In this document: in pieces, positions 53,513 to 62,794 of the stretch
Layout of the letters: every line of letters starts with the position of its first letter
Numbering within the stretch: the stretch's first letter is position 1
Assembly (NCBI RefSeq): GCF_900249755.1
Contig: NZ_LT976854.1
Span: 1,464,927 to 1,528,926 of the forward strand
DNA length: 64,000 bases
Origin: Cupriavidus taiwanensis
GTDB lineage: Bacteria; Pseudomonadota; Gammaproteobacteria; Burkholderiales; Burkholderiaceae
Direction of reading: 5' to 3'
Position numbers and translations under genes: made by a program
Notes under the pieces: model-generated
Told to the model about the DNA's origin: nothing
Seen by the model: only the letters and a program-made list of their open reading frames with translations
The model's database searches: none

Positions 53513-53795
53513 ATCTTCTACCTGATTAGCATTGGTCATGGCGAAGTGCTGCCGCGCCCGAATCAACGGCTCGGCGCGGCGCTCTTCGCTCTCATCGTCC
53601 GCGGGCGGGCCGGGTCGGGCCGACGCACAGGCGGGCTATGGATGCCAACGGCATGGAGGGCGGTAACTTTAGGGTCTTCCTCGATTGACGGCCAGAAGTG
53701 TGCGGATACCGGCTATAGTGGACAAGATCCCGGCCCAGGGGCACGCCGCCCCCGCCGCCGGCCGACCTGCCAGTCCTTCCACCAGGAGACCCAGC

Positions 53796-54224
53796 ATGGC
53801 CACGCCTCCCAATCCCTTCGCAGATTTCACCAGGATGATGGAACAGTTCCGCCTGCCAGGCGTGGACATGAGCGCGGTGATCGAAGCGCGCCGCAAGGAC
53901 ATCGAGGCCCTGACCGAGGCCAACCGGCTGGCCTATGAAGGCATGCAGGCCATCGTGAAGAAACAGCAGGAGATCTTCGCCCAGACCATGCAGCAGCTGC
54001 AGGCGGCCGCGCAGCAGTACGGCACCGCGGGCAATCCGGCCGAGGCCATGGCCAGGCACAGTGAATTCGTGCAGCAGCAGCTGCACCAGGCGCTGGAAAA
54101 CATGCGCGCGCTCGCCGAGACCGCGCAGAAGGCGCAAGCCGAGGCGCTTGCGGTGATCAGCCAGCGCGCCGAGCAGAACGTGAAGGAGGCTGGCGAACTG
54201 CTCCAGCCGAAAACCAAAGGCTAG
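53796..54224 (+). CDS. Phasin-family protein
   Basis: A 142-residue, mostly helical amphipathic protein. Regions 'NPFADFTRMMEQFRLPGVDMSAVIEARRKDIEALTEAN' and 'SEFVQQQLHQALENMRALAETAQKAQAEALAVISQRAEQNVKE' match the small phasins that coat polyhydroxybutyrate granules. CAGGAGA precedes the ATG. It differs in length from the major PhaP1 of Cupriavidus and would be an additional phasin. It is not next to pha synthesis genes here. Confidence 0.88.
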   Translation: MATPPNPFADFTRMMEQFRLPGVDMSAVIEARRKDIEALTEANRLAYEGMQAIVKKQQEIFAQTMQQLQAAAQQYGTAGNPAEAMARHSEFVQQQLHQALENMRALAETAQKAQAEALAVISQRAEQNVKEAGELLQPKTKG

Positions 54225-54236
54225 CGCAGGCCAGCG

Positions 54237-54542
54237 CTAGCGCTGCTCGGGCGGAACCGGGACAATCGCCCCGGCAAAGCGGGCATGCGCCTCGAGGTCG
54301 ACCGGCCGGTGCTTCACCTTGGTACTGGCCGGGTCGTTGCCGAGGAAGTTGCCGTTCTTCCAGTCCCGCGCCGGCCGCACCGGCCGCGGCGCGAAACCGC
54401 CGCCGCAGTTCGGGCAGACATTGCCGAGCAGGTCGACGCAGCCGGCGCAGAAGGTGCATTCGTACGAGCAGATGCGGGCTTCGGTGGAATCGGGCGGCAG
54501 GGGCTTGTTGCAGTGTTCGCAGCCTGGTCTGAGTTCCAGCAT
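54237..54542 (-). CDS. DUF1272-family zinc-binding protein
   Basis: A 101-residue protein. Cysteines occur as 'CEHCNKPLPPDS', 'CSYECTFCAGCVD' and 'CPNCGGGF', typical of DUF1272, a presumed zinc-ribbon family of unknown function. The start at 54542 (MLELRPGCEHC) is chosen because the family begins there; the frame opens at 54581. It is convergent with the phasin gene with 12 bp between stop codons. Confidence 0.88.
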   Translation of the reverse strand: MLELRPGCEHCNKPLPPDSTEARICSYECTFCAGCVDLLGNVCPNCGGGFAPRPVRPARDWKNGNFLGNDPASTKVKHRPVDLEAHARFAGAIVPVPPEQR

Positions 54543-54654
54543 GGCGTTTGTTTTCCGTGTGAATGAACGATTCGGAATCATCGCTATCGTAGCCGCATTT
54601 CCGGTCAGGCCGCCCTGGCACTGCCGCCGCGGGCCCGGCTCCGTGATGGCGGCC

Positions 54655-55584
54655 TCACCGCAGCCACCCCTTCTCCATCAGCGGCACATCCCACGGCGGC
54701 TCTCCCTGCAGGCTTTCCGCCAGGTAGTCCACCAGCACCCGCACCTTCAGCGCCTGCCGCTGGGTGGCCGGGTACACGGCGGCGAACTCGAACGATGACA
54801 AGGCATAGTCATGCAGCACCGGCACCAGGCGGCCGGCCAGCAGGTCGTCGCTGGCGACCAGCGTGGGCAGGCAGACCACGGCGGCGCCGCTGACGGCGTA
54901 GTCGCGCAGCAGGTGGACGGAGTTGGTGCGCATGCGCGGGGCCAGGTCGATCTCGACCGATTCGGCATCGCGCGTGAAGGTCCACCTGTTGCGCGTCGGG
55001 TAGGCGGAGTACAGCGCCACCTTGCTGCAGACCAGGTCCGCCGGCCGTTCCGGCTTGCCCCAGCGTTCAATGAACTCCGGTGCCACGCAGAAGATGCGGC
55101 GCAGCGTGAACAGCCGGCGCGCGATCAGCGAATCGTTCTGGGGCGCGAAGATCTGGAAGGCCACGTCGAAGCCTTCTTCGATCGGATCGACCACGCGGTC
55201 GTTGACGACGATGTCCAGCTCGATATCCGGGTATTGCCGGCTGAAGCCGGCCAGGATGTCGGCGAAATGCCGGATGGCGAAGCCGGGCAGCACCTGGATG
55301 CGCAGGCGTCCGGCCGGCGTGGCGCGCAGGTCGCGCATCTGGTCGGTCAGGTCGGCGAGGTTGGCGACCACGTCGGCGCATTGGCGGTAGTAGGTCTCGC
55401 CCACTTCCGACAGGCGCACGTGCCGCGTGCTGCGGTGGAACAGCGGCGCGTTGATGTACTTCTCCAGCTGCTGCACGCGGTGGCTGACGACGGAATTGGT
55501 CACGCCGAGCTGGCGCGCGGCCTCGGCAAAGCTGAGCGTGTCCGCAACCCTGACGAAGGCTTCGATACTGAGAAAACGGTCCAT
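54655..55584 (-). CDS. LysR-family transcriptional regulator
   Basis: A 309-residue LysR protein, with winged helix 'LSIEAFVRVADTLSFAEAARQLGVTNSVVSHRVQQLE' and an effector domain including 'PAGRLRIQVLPGFAIRHF'. The start at 55584 gives the usual MDRF beginning. It is divergent from a Bug receptor gene 185 bp away and is likely to regulate it, and perhaps the downstream aldehyde dehydrogenase-MFS group. The effector is unknown. Confidence 0.9.
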   Translation of the reverse strand: MDRFLSIEAFVRVADTLSFAEAARQLGVTNSVVSHRVQQLEKYINAPLFHRSTRHVRLSEVGETYYRQCADVVANLADLTDQMRDLRATPAGRLRIQVLPGFAIRHFADILAGFSRQYPDIELDIVVNDRVVDPIEEGFDVAFQIFAPQNDSLIARRLFTLRRIFCVAPEFIERWGKPERPADLVCSKVALYSAYPTRNRWTFTRDAESVEIDLAPRMRTNSVHLLRDYAVSGAAVVCLPTLVASDDLLAGRLVPVLHDYALSSFEFAAVYPATQRQALKVRVLVDYLAESLQGEPPWDVPLMEKGWLR

Positions 55585-55768
55585 GGCAAACCCCGGGGCG
55601 AAGGGGTCGAGGTTGACCCGCGGCAGTGCTACCATCTGGCGCACTCCGGGGCCGCTGGGAGCGCCCGGCAGCTTGCCGCTGCCGCACAACGCTGGTGCGC
55701 GGCGCCATGCCAGCCGCGATCAGAAGGCAGCTCGACGGCAATCATAGCGAACAAGGGGCAGATCCGTC

Positions 55769-56743
55769 ATGCAGAACCATGCATTGCAGCGCCGTCGCCT
55801 GGTGCTGGGCGGGGCCGCGGCCATGCTGCTGGCCGGGCGCGCCGGCGCACAAGCACGCAGCAGCGTCCCGCTGGTGCTGGTTGTGCCGTTCGCCCCTGGC
55901 GGCGTGGTCGACAAGGCCGCGCGCGAAATCCATGCGGGCCTTGTGCGGCGGCTCGGCCAGACCGTGGTGATCGAGAACCACGACGGCGCCGGCGGCACCA
56001 TCGGCACGGGCATGGTGGCGCGCGGCAAGGCCGACGGCCACACCATCGGCCTGGTCTATGACTCGTATGCGACCGAGCCGCTCATTTACCCCAACCTGCC
56101 CTACCGCGCCGGGCGCGACCTGACCGGCGTGTCGTACATGGTGCGCGCGCCGATGGCGCTGGTGGTGCCGGCCGCCTCGCCGTGGCGCACGCTTGCAGAT
56201 TATGTGCGGGCGTGCCGGCAATCGCGCCAGGTGTCTTATGCATCGGTGGGCATCGGCAGCTCCAACCACCTGACCGCCGAATGGTTCCACCAGGCCGCCG
56301 GCACCGATGGCCTGCACGTGCCGTTCCGGGGCGGCGCGCCGGCGCTGAAAGACCTGCTGGGCGGCCATGTCGATTCGATGTTTGCCAGCCTGCCGCTGGT
56401 GCTGGCGCAACTCCAGGCCGGCAAGCTGCGGGCGCTGGCGGTCAGCGCTTCTGACCGCACTCCGCATCTGCCAACGGTGCCCACGCTGGCTGACACCTTC
56501 CCTGGCCTGGTCACCTACTCCTGGGTCGGCATGATCGCGCCGGCCGCCACGCCGTCCGCACGGATCGGGCAACTGGCCGCAGCGGTCAGCCAGACGCTGC
56601 GCGAGCCGGCGGTAGCGCAGCGCCTGCACGACAATGGCTTCGAAATCGTGGCCGGCTCCGGCGCAGCGATGAACGCGCTGGTCGCGTCGGAAGCCGCGCG
56701 CTGGGCGGCACTGGTGCGGCAACGGGCGTTGGTGCTGGGCTAG
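55769..56743 (+). CDS. Bug-family tripartite tricarboxylate transporter substrate-binding protein
   Basis: A 324-residue periplasmic receptor. The N-terminus 'QRRRLVLGGAAAMLLAGRAGAQA' looks like a signal peptide with a possible twin-arginine start. The mature part has 'VVPFAPGGVVDKAAREIHAGL', 'VVIENHDGAGGTIGTGMVA' and 'VPFRGGAPALKDLLGG', all Bug family. It converges on the aldehyde dehydrogenase gene with 7 bp between stops. The ligand, probably a carboxylate, is unknown. Confidence 0.92.
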   Translation: MQNHALQRRRLVLGGAAAMLLAGRAGAQARSSVPLVLVVPFAPGGVVDKAAREIHAGLVRRLGQTVVIENHDGAGGTIGTGMVARGKADGHTIGLVYDSYATEPLIYPNLPYRAGRDLTGVSYMVRAPMALVVPAASPWRTLADYVRACRQSRQVSYASVGIGSSNHLTAEWFHQAAGTDGLHVPFRGGAPALKDLLGGHVDSMFASLPLVLAQLQAGKLRALAVSASDRTPHLPTVPTLADTFPGLVTYSWVGMIAPAATPSARIGQLAAAVSQTLREPAVAQRLHDNGFEIVAGSGAAMNALVASEAARWAALVRQRALVLG

Positions 56744-56750
56744 TGCAACG

Positions 56751-58202
56751 CTAGTGCGGCGCAGCGCCGGCGTCCACGTTGATCCACACCGAGCGCGCTT
56801 CGGTGTAGCCGTGCATCGCCTCGAAGCCCATGTCGCGCCCGTAGCCGGATTCGCCCACGCCGCCGAAGGGGCTGCCCGGATGGACGCGCTGGCAGCAGTT
56901 GACCCAGCACATGCCGCCGCGGAGATCGCGCGCGAGGCGGTGGGCGCGGGCCAGGTCGCGCGTCCATAGCCCGTTGCCCAGTCCATATTGCGTGCCGTTG
57001 GCAATGGCCAGCGCCTGCTCGTCGCTGGCAAAGCGCAGCACCGCGACGACCGGCCCGAAGACCTCCTGCTGCGCGATGCGGTCGTGCGGGCGCGCCGCGA
57101 CCACGGTGGGCTCGACATAGAAACCCCGGCGCAGGCGGGGATCGGCAGGCGGGTTGCCGCCGGTCAGCACGGTGCCGCCCTGGGCCTGCGCCATCTCCAC
57201 ATGCTCCAGCACGCGGTCCCGATGCGCCGCCGAGGTCAGCGGCCCCATCTCGGTGGCGGGATCGGCCGGATCGCCCACGCGGATCGAGCGCGCCAGCGCG
57301 ACGAAGCGCTCCAGGAAGGCATCGGCGATGTCCTCGTGCAGCAGCAGGCGCGAGCCGGCGATGCAGGCCTGGCCCTGGTTGCGGAAGATGGCCCAGGCCG
57401 CGCCCGCGACCGCGGCATCCAGGTCGGCATCGGCGAAGACGAGATTGGCCCCCTTGCCGCCCAGCTCGACCTGGATGCGCTTGAGATTGCCGCGCGAGGC
57501 CTCGACGATGCGCCGCCCGGTGGCCGATGCGCCGGTGAACGAGATCTTGCCGACATCGGGATGGTTCGCCAGCCGCTGCCCCGCCACGTTGCCGAAGCCG
57601 GGCACCACGTTGATCACACCCGGCGGGAAGCCTGCCTCGGCCGCCAGCGCCGCCACGCGCAGCGCGGACAGCGGCGTCAGCTCCGACGGCTTGAGCACCA
57701 CGGTGTTGCCTGCCGCCAGTGCCGGCCCCAGCTTCCAGCCGGTGAACATCAGCGGAACGTTCCACGGCACGATCTGCCCCACCACGCCGATCGGGGCCCG
57801 CTGCACGTAGTTGAGAAAACCGGGCTCGACCGGCACCACGGTGCCTTCGAGCTTGTCGGCCATGCCCGCGAAATAGCGCAAGCAAGCCGCGGTGCGGGGC
57901 ACGTCGAGGCCGCGCGCATCGCGGATGGGATGGCCGGTGTTGGCGCTCTCAAGCTGGGCCATCCCCGTGTCGGCTTCGATGGCATCGGCCAGCCGCGCCA
58001 GCAGCCTGCCCCGCGCACCGGCGGCCAGGCGCGACCATGCGGGAAAGGCGCGGCGCGCCGCGGCCACGGCGCGGTCGATATCGAGCTGTGCGCCCGCTGC
58101 CACGCGCGCAAGAAGGCTGGCATCGTGCGGATTGACGACGTCCAGGGTGTCGCCGTCGAGGGCGTCGACAAAGCGGCCGTCGATAAACAGCTGGTTGTGC
58201 AT
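56751..58202 (-). CDS. Aldehyde dehydrogenase (betaine/aminoaldehyde dehydrogenase-like)
   Basis: A 483-residue NAD(P)-dependent dehydrogenase. Active-site residues: Asn148 in 'VPWNVPLMF', Glu247 in 'QVELGGKGAN', Cys280 in 'NQGQACIAGSR'. The C-terminal 'HPGSPFGGVGESGYGRDMG' is conserved. It resembles betaine aldehyde and related dehydrogenases; the substrate cannot be fixed. It is the last of a minus-strand series beginning at the isochorismatase-fold gene near 63.5 kb. Confidence 0.9.
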   Translation of the reverse strand: MHNQLFIDGRFVDALDGDTLDVVNPHDASLLARVAAGAQLDIDRAVAAARRAFPAWSRLAAGARGRLLARLADAIEADTGMAQLESANTGHPIRDARGLDVPRTAACLRYFAGMADKLEGTVVPVEPGFLNYVQRAPIGVVGQIVPWNVPLMFTGWKLGPALAAGNTVVLKPSELTPLSALRVAALAAEAGFPPGVINVVPGFGNVAGQRLANHPDVGKISFTGASATGRRIVEASRGNLKRIQVELGGKGANLVFADADLDAAVAGAAWAIFRNQGQACIAGSRLLLHEDIADAFLERFVALARSIRVGDPADPATEMGPLTSAAHRDRVLEHVEMAQAQGGTVLTGGNPPADPRLRRGFYVEPTVVAARPHDRIAQQEVFGPVVAVLRFASDEQALAIANGTQYGLGNGLWTRDLARAHRLARDLRGGMCWVNCCQRVHPGSPFGGVGESGYGRDMGFEAMHGYTEARSVWINVDAGAAPH

Positions 58203-58297
58203 GGGGTCCTTGGGAACCGGGAGTGCTTTGGTGGCAGAAGATGGCGGTCTTGCCTGGGGGACGACGCCGGTCCGCCAGCGCCTGCCCTCGCCGTTGC

Positions 58298-59917
58298 TCA
58301 TTCCAGCGGCCGCCCCGCTGCCAGCAGGTGCCGCACCCGCGGCGGCCCTTCGCCGGTGTGGAAGCGCGCGACCTCGCGCTGCAGGTCGGCATCCGCGTGC
58401 GGCACGCGTTCGTGCTGGCGCAGGTGCTCGGCCCAGGATTCGACCAGGAACCACTCGGTGTAGGCCCCGGCATCGGCCGGGTCCTCCATCACGCCCCAGT
58501 TGAAGGCGCCGTCGCGCAGCCGTTCCTCGGACAGCTTGTGGATGGCTTGCAGGAAGCCCCGGCAGTCGGCCGCGCGCACGCGGTATTCGATCAGGATCAT
58601 TACCGGGCCGCGGTCGTGCGCCAACTCGCCAGCGGCTTCGGGCGCGGGCCAGTGCCGGGCCGGGCCGAGGTCTTCCTCGCCGCGCGGCAGCTTGACCCGG
58701 TGCATGACGAAGGCGGCCATGCCCAGCGCGGCCGCGGCGATCATCAGCGCCGCCGGCGTCCCCAGCCCCTGCGCGACAAAGCCCCACACCAGGCTGCCCA
58801 GCGCCATGGCGCCGTTGAACACCATCTGGTAGACCGCCAGCGCGCGGCCGCGCACCCAGTTGGGCAGGATCGCCTGGGCGGTACCGGCCAGCGTGGTCAG
58901 CGCCAGGATCCACGCGGCGCCAAGCAGCAGCAGCGCCAGCATGGCGACCCATGCCGGCGGCGCCATCGACAGCACCGCCATCACCACCGCTGTCGCCAGC
59001 GCCGCGGCCAGCATCAGCTGGTCCAGGTCCAGCCGCTTCTGCAGGCGCGGCATCACCAGCGCACCCAGGATCGCACCTATGCCGACCGCGCCCAGCAGCA
59101 TGCCGTACAGCGATGCGCCGCCGTGCAGCATCTGGCGCGCGACCAGCGGCAACAAGGCCCAGATGCTGCTGCCCAGCGCAAAGTAGCAGGCCGCGCGCAG
59201 CAGCACCACATGGAGCTTGCTGTGCGCCCTGGCAAAGCGCACGCCGGCGCGGAAAGCACCGAAGAAATGCTCGCGCAGCGGGTCTTCGGCACGTGCCGGG
59301 CGCTTCCACCACAGCAGCGCGGCAATCACGAACAGATAGCTGGCCACGTCCGCACCATAGGTTGCCGCCGCGCCGAACGCGGCCAGCAACAGGCCGCCCG
59401 CGGCCGGCCCGATGGCGCGCGCGATATTGACGCCCAGCGAGTTCAGCGCCACCGCCGGCTTCAGTTCGCTGGCCGGCACCAGCTCCGGCACGATCGACTG
59501 CCAGGTCGGCCCCATCATCGCCGTGCCGATGCCGCCCAGGAAGGCCAGGCCGATCAGCAGCTCGATGGTCAGTCCGTCCTGCCATGCCAGCACCATCAGC
59601 GTACCGCTGACCATGGCCAGCCCCACCTGGATCACGATCAGGAAGCGGCGCCGGTCCAGGATGTCGGACAGCACGCCGGCGGGAATCGCCAGCAGGAACA
59701 CCGGCAGCGTGCCCGCCGCCTGGATCATGGCAACGGCCGCGGGCGAGCCCGACAGGTCAGTCGCCAGCCAGGCGCTGGCCACATCGCGCATGAAGCTGCC
59801 GATATTGCCCAGCACCGTCGCCGCCCACAGCACGGCGAAGGTGCCGCGCGCCAGCGGCGCGAAACTGCCGCCGTGCGGCCTGGCCGCGTCCGTCGCGCTG
59901 GAAGAACTGGCAGTCAT
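58298..59917 (-). CDS. MFS exporter with C-terminal ABM-like domain (MFS_3 type)
   Basis: A 539-residue protein. Residues ~20-425 are 12 transmembrane helices of the EntS-like MFS_3 (DUF894) group, starting 'GTFAVLWAATVLGNIGSFMRDVASAWLATDL'. Residues ~430-535 are a soluble domain ('VMILIEYRVRAADCRGFLQAIHKLSEERLRDGAFNW') resembling ferredoxin-like antibiotic-biosynthesis-monooxygenase domains, a tail known in this group. The start at 59917 follows GGAGACATCGCC. It lies 36 bp after the amidohydrolase. The exported compound is unknown. Confidence 0.85.
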   Translation of the reverse strand: MTASSSSATDAARPHGGSFAPLARGTFAVLWAATVLGNIGSFMRDVASAWLATDLSGSPAAVAMIQAAGTLPVFLLAIPAGVLSDILDRRRFLIVIQVGLAMVSGTLMVLAWQDGLTIELLIGLAFLGGIGTAMMGPTWQSIVPELVPASELKPAVALNSLGVNIARAIGPAAGGLLLAAFGAAATYGADVASYLFVIAALLWWKRPARAEDPLREHFFGAFRAGVRFARAHSKLHVVLLRAACYFALGSSIWALLPLVARQMLHGGASLYGMLLGAVGIGAILGALVMPRLQKRLDLDQLMLAAALATAVVMAVLSMAPPAWVAMLALLLLGAAWILALTTLAGTAQAILPNWVRGRALAVYQMVFNGAMALGSLVWGFVAQGLGTPAALMIAAAALGMAAFVMHRVKLPRGEEDLGPARHWPAPEAAGELAHDRGPVMILIEYRVRAADCRGFLQAIHKLSEERLRDGAFNWGVMEDPADAGAYTEWFLVESWAEHLRQHERVPHADADLQREVARFHTGEGPPRVRHLLAAGRPLE

Positions 59918-59953
59918 GGCGATGTCTCCGGATCGGGTCGGCACCAGGCTTGC

Positions 59954-61894
59954 TCAGAAGGCCCAGCAGGAGCAGCCGAGCGCGCCCCAGAAGGTGCTTT
60001 CGTCCGAAACCGGCATGCCCGCGGTCCAGGCCCTGGCATGCGCATGGCCGTGCGCGCCGCACGAACTGGCACAGCCGCACGCGGTGCTCAGGGCCAGCTT
60101 CCGGGCTTGCGGGCGCGGCTGGTAGCCGCCCGCGTGGCGCACCGGCGACCAGTCCGGCATGGCGGGCGGGATGGCGGGCGACAGCTTGCCGAAGTCGCCG
60201 TCGCCATAGACCACTTCGCCGCCCAGCAGGGTCAGCACCGAGGTGATGTCCTGGATCTCGTCGCCCGGCACGCTGAAATAGTCCGCGGACAGCACCGCCA
60301 GGTCGGCCAGCTGGCCCGCCTTGATCTGGCCCTTCTTGCCGGTCTCGGACGAGAACCAGGTATTGGCCTCGGTCCACAGCCGCAGCGCGGTCTCGCGGTC
60401 GAGCAGGTTGGCCTGCGGGTACATCGCCATGCCGCCCACGGTCTTGCCGGTGGTCAGCCAGTACAGCGACACCCACGGGTTGTAAGAGGCCACGCGCGTG
60501 GCATCGGTGCCGGCGCCGACCTTCACGCCCTTTTCCAGCATCTTCTTCACCGGCGGCGTCGCCTCGGCGGCGCGCGCACCATAACGCTCGACAAAGTACT
60601 CGCCCTGGTAGGCCATCCGGTGCTGCACCGCGATGCCGCCGCCAAGCGCGGCGATGCGGTCGATATTGCGCTCGGAGATGGTCTCGGCGTGGTCGAAGAA
60701 CCAGTTCAGGCCGTCGAACGGGACCTCCCTGGCGACCTTCTCGTAGACGTCCAGCGCGCGCGAGATGGTCTGGTCGTAAGTGGCATGCAGGCGCCAGGGC
60801 CAGCGCTTCTCGGCCAGCAGGCGGATCACCGGCTCCAGGTCGCCTTCCATCGACGGCGCCATCTCGGGGCGCTCGACGCGGAAGTCCTCGAAGTCGGCGG
60901 CGCTGTAGACCAGCATCTCGCCGGCGCCGTTGTGGCGGTAGAGGTCGTCGCCCTGGCCGGGCTTGACGGTTGACGTCCAGGTCTTGAAGTCGCTCAGCTC
61001 TTCCCTGGGCTTCTGCGTGAACAGGTTGTAGGCGAGGCGCACCGTGAGCTGCCCTGCCTTGTGCAGCGCCTCGATGATGTTGTAGTCCTCGGGATAGTTC
61101 TGGTAGCCGCCGCCGGCGTCGATCACGCCAGTCACACCGAGCCGGTTCACCTCGCGCATGAAATGGCGGGTCGAGTTCTTCTGGTACTCGGGCGGCAGCT
61201 TCGGACCCTTGGCCAGCGTGGCATAGAGGATGGTCGCGTTGGGCCTGGCCAGCAGCAGGCCGGTGGGGTTGCCGCGTGCATCGCGCACGATCTCGCCGCC
61301 CGGCGGGTTCGGCGTGTCCTTGTTGTAGCCCACCGCGCGCAGCGCGGCGCCGTTCAGGATGGCGCGGTCGTACAGGTGCAGGATGAAGACCGGGGTGTCG
61401 GGCGCCACCGCATTCAGTTCCCCGATGGTCGGCAGCCGCTTCTCGGCGAACTGGTGCTCGGTGAAGCCGCCCACCACGCGCACCCATTGCGGCGCCGGCG
61501 TGCGCGCGACCTGGTCCTTCAGCATGCGCATGGCGTCGGCGAGCGAGCGCACGCCGTCCCAGCGCAGCTCCATGTTGTAGTTCAGGCCGCCGCGGATGAT
61601 ATGCATATGGCTGTCGATCAGCCCGGGAATGGCGCGCCGGCCATTCAGGTCGACCACCCTGGTCTGCGCGCCGGCCAGCTTCATGATGTCCTGGCGCGTG
61701 CCGACGGCGACGAAGCGCCCGTCGCGGATCGCGACGGCGTCCGCTTGCGGGTTGGACTTGTCGAGCGTGGCGAACTTGCCGTTGACGAGGACAAGGCTGG
61801 GTTGGCTGCCAGGCGACATGGCGAAGGTCTCCGAGAATGGCGCCGCGCCGAGCGCGGCGGCCGAGGCGATGAATTGCCGGCGGGACACTGACAT
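59954..61894 (-). CDS. YtcJ-type metal-dependent amidohydrolase with Tat signal and Cys/His tail
   Basis: A 646-residue amidohydrolase. Residues 1-25 have a twin-arginine signal ('MSVSRRQFIASAAALGAAPF'), so it is probably exported folded. The metal-site beginning is 'PGLIDSHMHIIRGGLN'; other ligands occur in 'WRLHATYDQTISRALD', 'FFDHAETISERNI' and 'GAGTDATRVASYNPW'. These match the YtcJ group. The last ~46 residues form an unusual Cys/His-rich tail with 'CGCASSCGAHGHAHA' and a final 'CSCWAF'. It lies 6 bp after the hydrolase gene. Confidence 0.88.
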   Translation of the reverse strand: MSVSRRQFIASAAALGAAPFSETFAMSPGSQPSLVLVNGKFATLDKSNPQADAVAIRDGRFVAVGTRQDIMKLAGAQTRVVDLNGRRAIPGLIDSHMHIIRGGLNYNMELRWDGVRSLADAMRMLKDQVARTPAPQWVRVVGGFTEHQFAEKRLPTIGELNAVAPDTPVFILHLYDRAILNGAALRAVGYNKDTPNPPGGEIVRDARGNPTGLLLARPNATILYATLAKGPKLPPEYQKNSTRHFMREVNRLGVTGVIDAGGGYQNYPEDYNIIEALHKAGQLTVRLAYNLFTQKPREELSDFKTWTSTVKPGQGDDLYRHNGAGEMLVYSAADFEDFRVERPEMAPSMEGDLEPVIRLLAEKRWPWRLHATYDQTISRALDVYEKVAREVPFDGLNWFFDHAETISERNIDRIAALGGGIAVQHRMAYQGEYFVERYGARAAEATPPVKKMLEKGVKVGAGTDATRVASYNPWVSLYWLTTGKTVGGMAMYPQANLLDRETALRLWTEANTWFSSETGKKGQIKAGQLADLAVLSADYFSVPGDEIQDITSVLTLLGGEVVYGDGDFGKLSPAIPPAMPDWSPVRHAGGYQPRPQARKLALSTACGCASSCGAHGHAHARAWTAGMPVSDESTFWGALGCSCWAF

Positions 61895-61900
61895 CGTGGC

Positions 61901-62722
61901 TCAGCCCTTCAGGAATGCCAGCAGGTCGGCGTTGACCTGGTCGGCATTGACCACGCACATGCCGTGCGAAGCGCCCGGATACACCTTGAGGGTGGCGCCC
62001 TTGACCAGTTCCACCGACCGCTTCGCCGAAGCGTCGATGGGCACGATCTGGTCGTCGTCGCCATGCAGGATCAGCGTCGGCACGTCGAACTTCTTCAGGT
62101 CCTCGGTGTAGTCCACTTCCGAGAATTCCCTGATGCAGGCGTACTGCCCGACGATGCCGCCGGCCATGCCCTGCGCCCAGAAGGCATCGATGGTGCCTTG
62201 CGAGACCTTGGCGCCGGGACGGTTGAAGCCGAAGAACGGCGTCGCCAGGTCCCGGTAGAACTGCGAGCGGTTGTCGGCCACGCCCTTGCGGATGCCGTCG
62301 AACACATCGATCGGCAGCCCGCCGGGGTTGGTCGCGGTCTTGAGCATCAGCGGCGGCACCGCGCCGATCAGCACCGCCCTGGCAACACGGCCGGTGCCAT
62401 GGCGGCCGATGTAATGCGCCACCTCGCCGCCACCGGTGGAATGCCCCACCAGCGCGGCATCGCGCAGGTCCAGCGCGTCCAGCAGCGCGGCCAGGTCGTC
62501 GGCATAGGTATCCATGTCGTTGCCCTGCGCCGGCTGGTCCGAGCGGCCATGGCCGCGGCGGTCATGGGCGATCACCCGGAAGCCCTGCTGCACCAGGAAC
62601 AGCAGCTGCGCGTCCCACGCATCCGCATTCAGCGGCCAGCCGTGCGAGAAGACCACGGGCTTGCCGCTGCCCCAGTCCTTGTAGAAGATCTGCGTACCGT
62701 CCTGCGTCGTGATGGTGCTCAT
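61901..62722 (-). CDS. Alpha/beta hydrolase, non-heme chloroperoxidase-like
   Basis: A 273-residue alpha/beta hydrolase. The nucleophile is Ser95 in 'LVGHSTGGGE'; the acid is Asp in 'LHGDDDQIVPID' near residue 225; the base is His in 'GASHGMCVVN' near residue 254. The oxyanion segment is 'FSHGWPLNADAW'. It is very similar to cofactor-free haloperoxidases/esterases. The start at 62722 follows AGGAGC; an earlier in-frame ATG is at 62746. Natural substrate unknown. Confidence 0.92.
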   Translation of the reverse strand: MSTITTQDGTQIFYKDWGSGKPVVFSHGWPLNADAWDAQLLFLVQQGFRVIAHDRRGHGRSDQPAQGNDMDTYADDLAALLDALDLRDAALVGHSTGGGEVAHYIGRHGTGRVARAVLIGAVPPLMLKTATNPGGLPIDVFDGIRKGVADNRSQFYRDLATPFFGFNRPGAKVSQGTIDAFWAQGMAGGIVGQYACIREFSEVDYTEDLKKFDVPTLILHGDDDQIVPIDASAKRSVELVKGATLKVYPGASHGMCVVNADQVNADLLAFLKG

Positions 62723-62794
62723 GATGGGGCTCCTGGCTGCAATCAAGGGATCGGGTTGGCTTGTGGCGGGTTCGGTGGCGGGTTCGGTGCCGGC

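Noticed and set aside
56751..59585. Apparent 944-residue fusion of a membrane-like part with an aldehyde dehydrogenase
   Set aside because: The dehydrogenase frame is merely open through the exporter gene. The exporter's true frame is different and encodes a clean MFS protein, so there is no fusion.
58298..59917. MFS-monooxygenase fusion as a novelty
   Set aside because: The C-terminal ABM-like domain is a regular part of many MFS_3 (DUF894) proteins, so the fusion is not new.
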